Source: Treponema sp.
GTDB taxonomy: Bacteria > Spirochaetota > Spirochaetia > Treponematales > Treponemataceae
Length of the DNA stretch: 5,641 bases
Assembly: GCA_016292805.1 (NCBI GenBank)
Contig: JAEDFM010000072.1
Location: 1 to 5,641 of the forward strand
Direction: 5' to 3'
Of this stretch, positions 4,026 to 5,641 are shown one piece after another. Each line of letters begins with the position of its first letter. The first letter of the stretch is position 1. Both the position numbers and the translations under genes were made by a program. The notes below the pieces were generated by a model. That model was not told the DNA's origin. It did not search any database and saw nothing but the letters and a program-made list of their open reading frames with translations.

Positions 4026-5552
4026 ATGAAAAAATCAAAATTTACAAGTGCAGTTATTTTAGCACTTCTTGGACTTTCTGCACTTCACGCAGAAACAAAA
4101 ATTACCGCAACACCTACAGGAAAAGGGACTCCAAAATATGTTTTTGTATTCGTTGGTGACGGAATGAGTTACCCGCAGATTCAGAGTGCTGCTTACTACA
4201 CAGGTAAAGATGCTGCAGGCATTGTTGACGTTGTAAAGAAATCAGAGGACCCTTCTGATTCACCGGAAATGAAAGCATTAAGTTTCTACAATTTCCCTGT
4301 AGCGGGTTCAGCAAGTACATACGATGCAACATCATTTGCTCCAGACTCAGCTTCAACAGCTACATCAATCTTCACTGGATACAAGACTCATTCATCTTCA
4401 ATCAATGTGGATATTACAAAGAAGATTAAATACCGCACAATCGCAGAACAGCTCCGCGATCAGAAAAAATGGAAGATTGGTGTAATTTCAACAGTAAACC
4501 TGAACCACGCAACACCTGCCGCAACTTATGCTCACCAGGCAAGCCGCAAATCGAATTATCCGATCGGACTTGAACTTGTTGAATCAAACTTTGATTACTT
4601 TGCCGGTGGTGCTTTAATGGAACCACAGGACAAAAATAAGGATAAAACATCAATTTATGATCTGGCAAAAGATGCTGGTTACAAAGTTTGCTTTGACCAG
4701 AAATCTGCTGCAAGTCTTAAGAACGGCGATAAAGCTCTTGTTATTGCAGAAACTCTTGCGGATTCAGATTCTATGAGCTACGACAACGACCGCAAAAAAG
4801 GTGAATGGGCTCTCCGCGATTATGTTCGTAAAGGAATTGAAGTTCTTGATAATAAAAAAGGTTTCTTTATGATGGTAGAAGGCGGAAAAGTTGACTGGGC
4901 CTGCCACGCAAATGATGCCCGTTCTTCAATTGCAGATACACTTGCTTTAAGCGAAGCCGTAGAAGAAGCAATTGCTTTCTACAACAGACACCCAAAAGAA
5001 ACCCTCATTCTTGTAACAGCAGACCACGAAACTGGCGGACTTACAATCGGTTATGCTGGTACAGACTACAACTTGTTCTTCCGCACATTGGACAGCCAGA
5101 AAATTTCTTATGCAAAGTTTGATTCAGATTATGTTTCTGCTTACAAGAAAAACAGTGTAAGTTTTGAAACAGTTATGGCTGATGTAGAAAAACTTTTTGG
5201 TCTCAAACTTCCAGGAAGCAACGGCCTCGATGAATCAGATAAAAACGGCGGGCTTGTACTTACAGATTATGAACTGGGCCGTATCAAAACTGCTTACGAA
5301 AAAACAATTAGTGGTGACAAATCTCGTAACCAGATGGAATACGATCTTTACGGAACTTACGAGCCTCTCACAATTACAATCACACATGTACTGAACGCAA
5401 AATCTGGACTTGGCTGGACAAGTAACAGCCATACAGGTTTACCAGTTCCAGTATTTGCTCTTGGTGCTGGTCAGGAAGAATTCAAAGGCTTCTACGACAA
5501 CACAGAAATTTACAATAAGATGGCAAAGCTTACTAAGGTTGTAAAGGATTAA
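4026..5552 (+). CDS. phoA: Secreted alkaline phosphatase (PhoA type)
   Basis: This enzyme hydrolyses phosphomonoesters outside the cytoplasm to release phosphate. The 508-residue precursor has a signal peptide (MKKSK, core to about 18, likely cleavage after LHA at 22). Active-site motifs occur in PhoA order: VGDGM with metal ligand D45; PDSASTAT with nucleophile S108 after D107; HATPAATYAHQASRK with T163 (Mg ligand) and R174 (phosphate binding); MVEGGKVDWACH with E285, D290 and H294; TADHETGG with D333 and H334; and SHTGLP with H469. Every catalytic and zinc/magnesium ligand expected from E. coli PhoA is present. At the tuning positions 153 and 328 it has H161 and W291 instead of Asp and Lys. 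Only two cysteines (C222, C293) remain in the mature protein, so the E. coli disulphides are absent. About 135 residues separate H334 from H469, leaving room for a crown-like insertion. It is probably co-transcribed with the upstream barrel gene. Confidence 0.96.
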   Translation: MKKSKFTSAVILALLGLSALHAETKITATPTGKGTPKYVFVFVGDGMSYPQIQSAAYYTGKDAAGIVDVVKKSEDPSDSPEMKALSFYNFPVAGSASTYDATSFAPDSASTATSIFTGYKTHSSSINVDITKKIKYRTIAEQLRDQKKWKIGVISTVNLNHATPAATYAHQASRKSNYPIGLELVESNFDYFAGGALMEPQDKNKDKTSIYDLAKDAGYKVCFDQKSAASLKNGDKALVIAETLADSDSMSYDNDRKKGEWALRDYVRKGIEVLDNKKGFFMMVEGGKVDWACHANDARSSIADTLALSEAVEEAIAFYNRHPKETLILVTADHETGGLTIGYAGTDYNLFFRTLDSQKISYAKFDSDYVSAYKKNSVSFETVMADVEKLFGLKLPGSNGLDESDKNGGLVLTDYELGRIKTAYEKTISGDKSRNQMEYDLYGTYEPLTITITHVLNAKSGLGWTSNSHTGLPVPVFALGAGQEEFKGFYDNTEIYNKMAKLTKVVKD

Positions 5553-5568
5553 ACCCTGAATATCCCCA

Positions 5569-5588
5569 CCTGTTGCAAAAGCAACTGG
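5569..5588 (+). terminator. Possible weak terminator hairpin after phoA
   Basis: CC-t-GTTGC, loop AAAA, GCAAC-t-GG forms a stem of seven pairs with one T-T mismatch, 16 bases after the phosphatase stop. There is no T-tract after it, so it may be a transcript-end or processing hairpin rather than an intrinsic terminator. Confidence 0.35.
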
Positions 5589-5601
5589 GAACGCCAACTT
5601 A

Positions 5602-5610
5602 TGGTATAAT
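5602..5610 (+). promoter_or_regulatory. Extended -10 promoter for the next gene
   Basis: TGGTATAAT combines a consensus TATAAT (5605-5610) with an upstream TGn extension. No good -35 is seen at 16-18 bases upstream, which an extended -10 tolerates. The expected start of transcription is around 5616-5618. Confidence 0.55.
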
Positions 5611-5616
5611 TGAAAT

Positions 5617-5641
5617 ATGAAAAGCCCAAAAGAAATCAGTG
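5617..5641 (+). CDS. Start of an unidentified gene, truncated by the window
   Basis: An ATG at 5617 opens a frame reading MKSPKEIS to the right edge. It lies six bases after a consensus -10, and no Shine-Dalgarno precedes it, so the mRNA may be leaderless. Eight residues are too few to identify the product, and this may not be the true start. Confidence 0.35.

Noticed and set aside
4114..4713. Minus-strand open frames opposite phoA
   Set aside because: They are antisense to highly conserved alkaline phosphatase motifs and have no start signals or family resemblance.
1..5641. CRISPR array, tRNA or rRNA genes, or an intact transposase
   Set aside because: There are no regularly spaced repeat-spacer units, no cloverleaf-like sequence in the gaps, and no transposase or integrase frame.

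Overview
The window looks like a chromosomal phosphate-acquisition locus from a low-to-moderate-GC, double-membraned bacterium. A host-associated or rumen Treponema-like spirochete is the best guess. The clues are AT-rich genes, Sec-type signal peptides on two envelope proteins, a Treponema-style short outer-membrane barrel protein, and GC-rich palindromic repeats scattered between and inside genes. The taxonomic call is inference.

All five substantial genes lie on the + strand. The left part holds the 3' portion of pstB (ABC ATPase of the Pst phosphate importer), then phoU, then a YibE/F-family membrane protein whose start codon overlaps the phoU stop (ATGA). A terminator-like hairpin with a T-run follows. 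Next comes a striking regulatory region with three CTTMAYR heptamers repeated exactly every 11 bp, which is the architecture of a PHO box. It precedes a gene for a signal-peptide-bearing, beta-rich outer-membrane protein (probable porin), then a complete secreted alkaline phosphatase. No separate promoter is visible before the phosphatase, so the two probably form one phosphate-starvation operon. At the right edge a strong extended -10 promoter sits so close to an ATG that the next gene may be leaderless.

Two families of GC-rich palindromic repeats are the least ordinary part. Family A (three copies: 1-62, 663-735 inverted, 1396-1472) has nested dyads. One copy is read through in frame inside PstB, one sits just ahead of the phoU ribosome binding site, and one is read in frame as about 27 extra residues at the N-terminus of the YibE/F protein. 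This resembles the protein-inserting palindromic elements known from Rickettsia. Family B (2572-2673 and 3885-3998) is bounded by GCGTTA...TAACGC, and two inverted copies bracket the PHO box and porin gene. One B end supplies the terminator hairpin upstream of the PHO box, and the other overlaps the porin stop codon.

Functionally, PstB drives phosphate uptake across the inner membrane and PhoU reports Pst status to the PhoR/PhoB-type two-component system. The predicted PHO box would switch on the barrel protein (entry through the outer membrane) and the phosphatase (release of phosphate from organic esters). The role of the YibE/F protein here is unknown.
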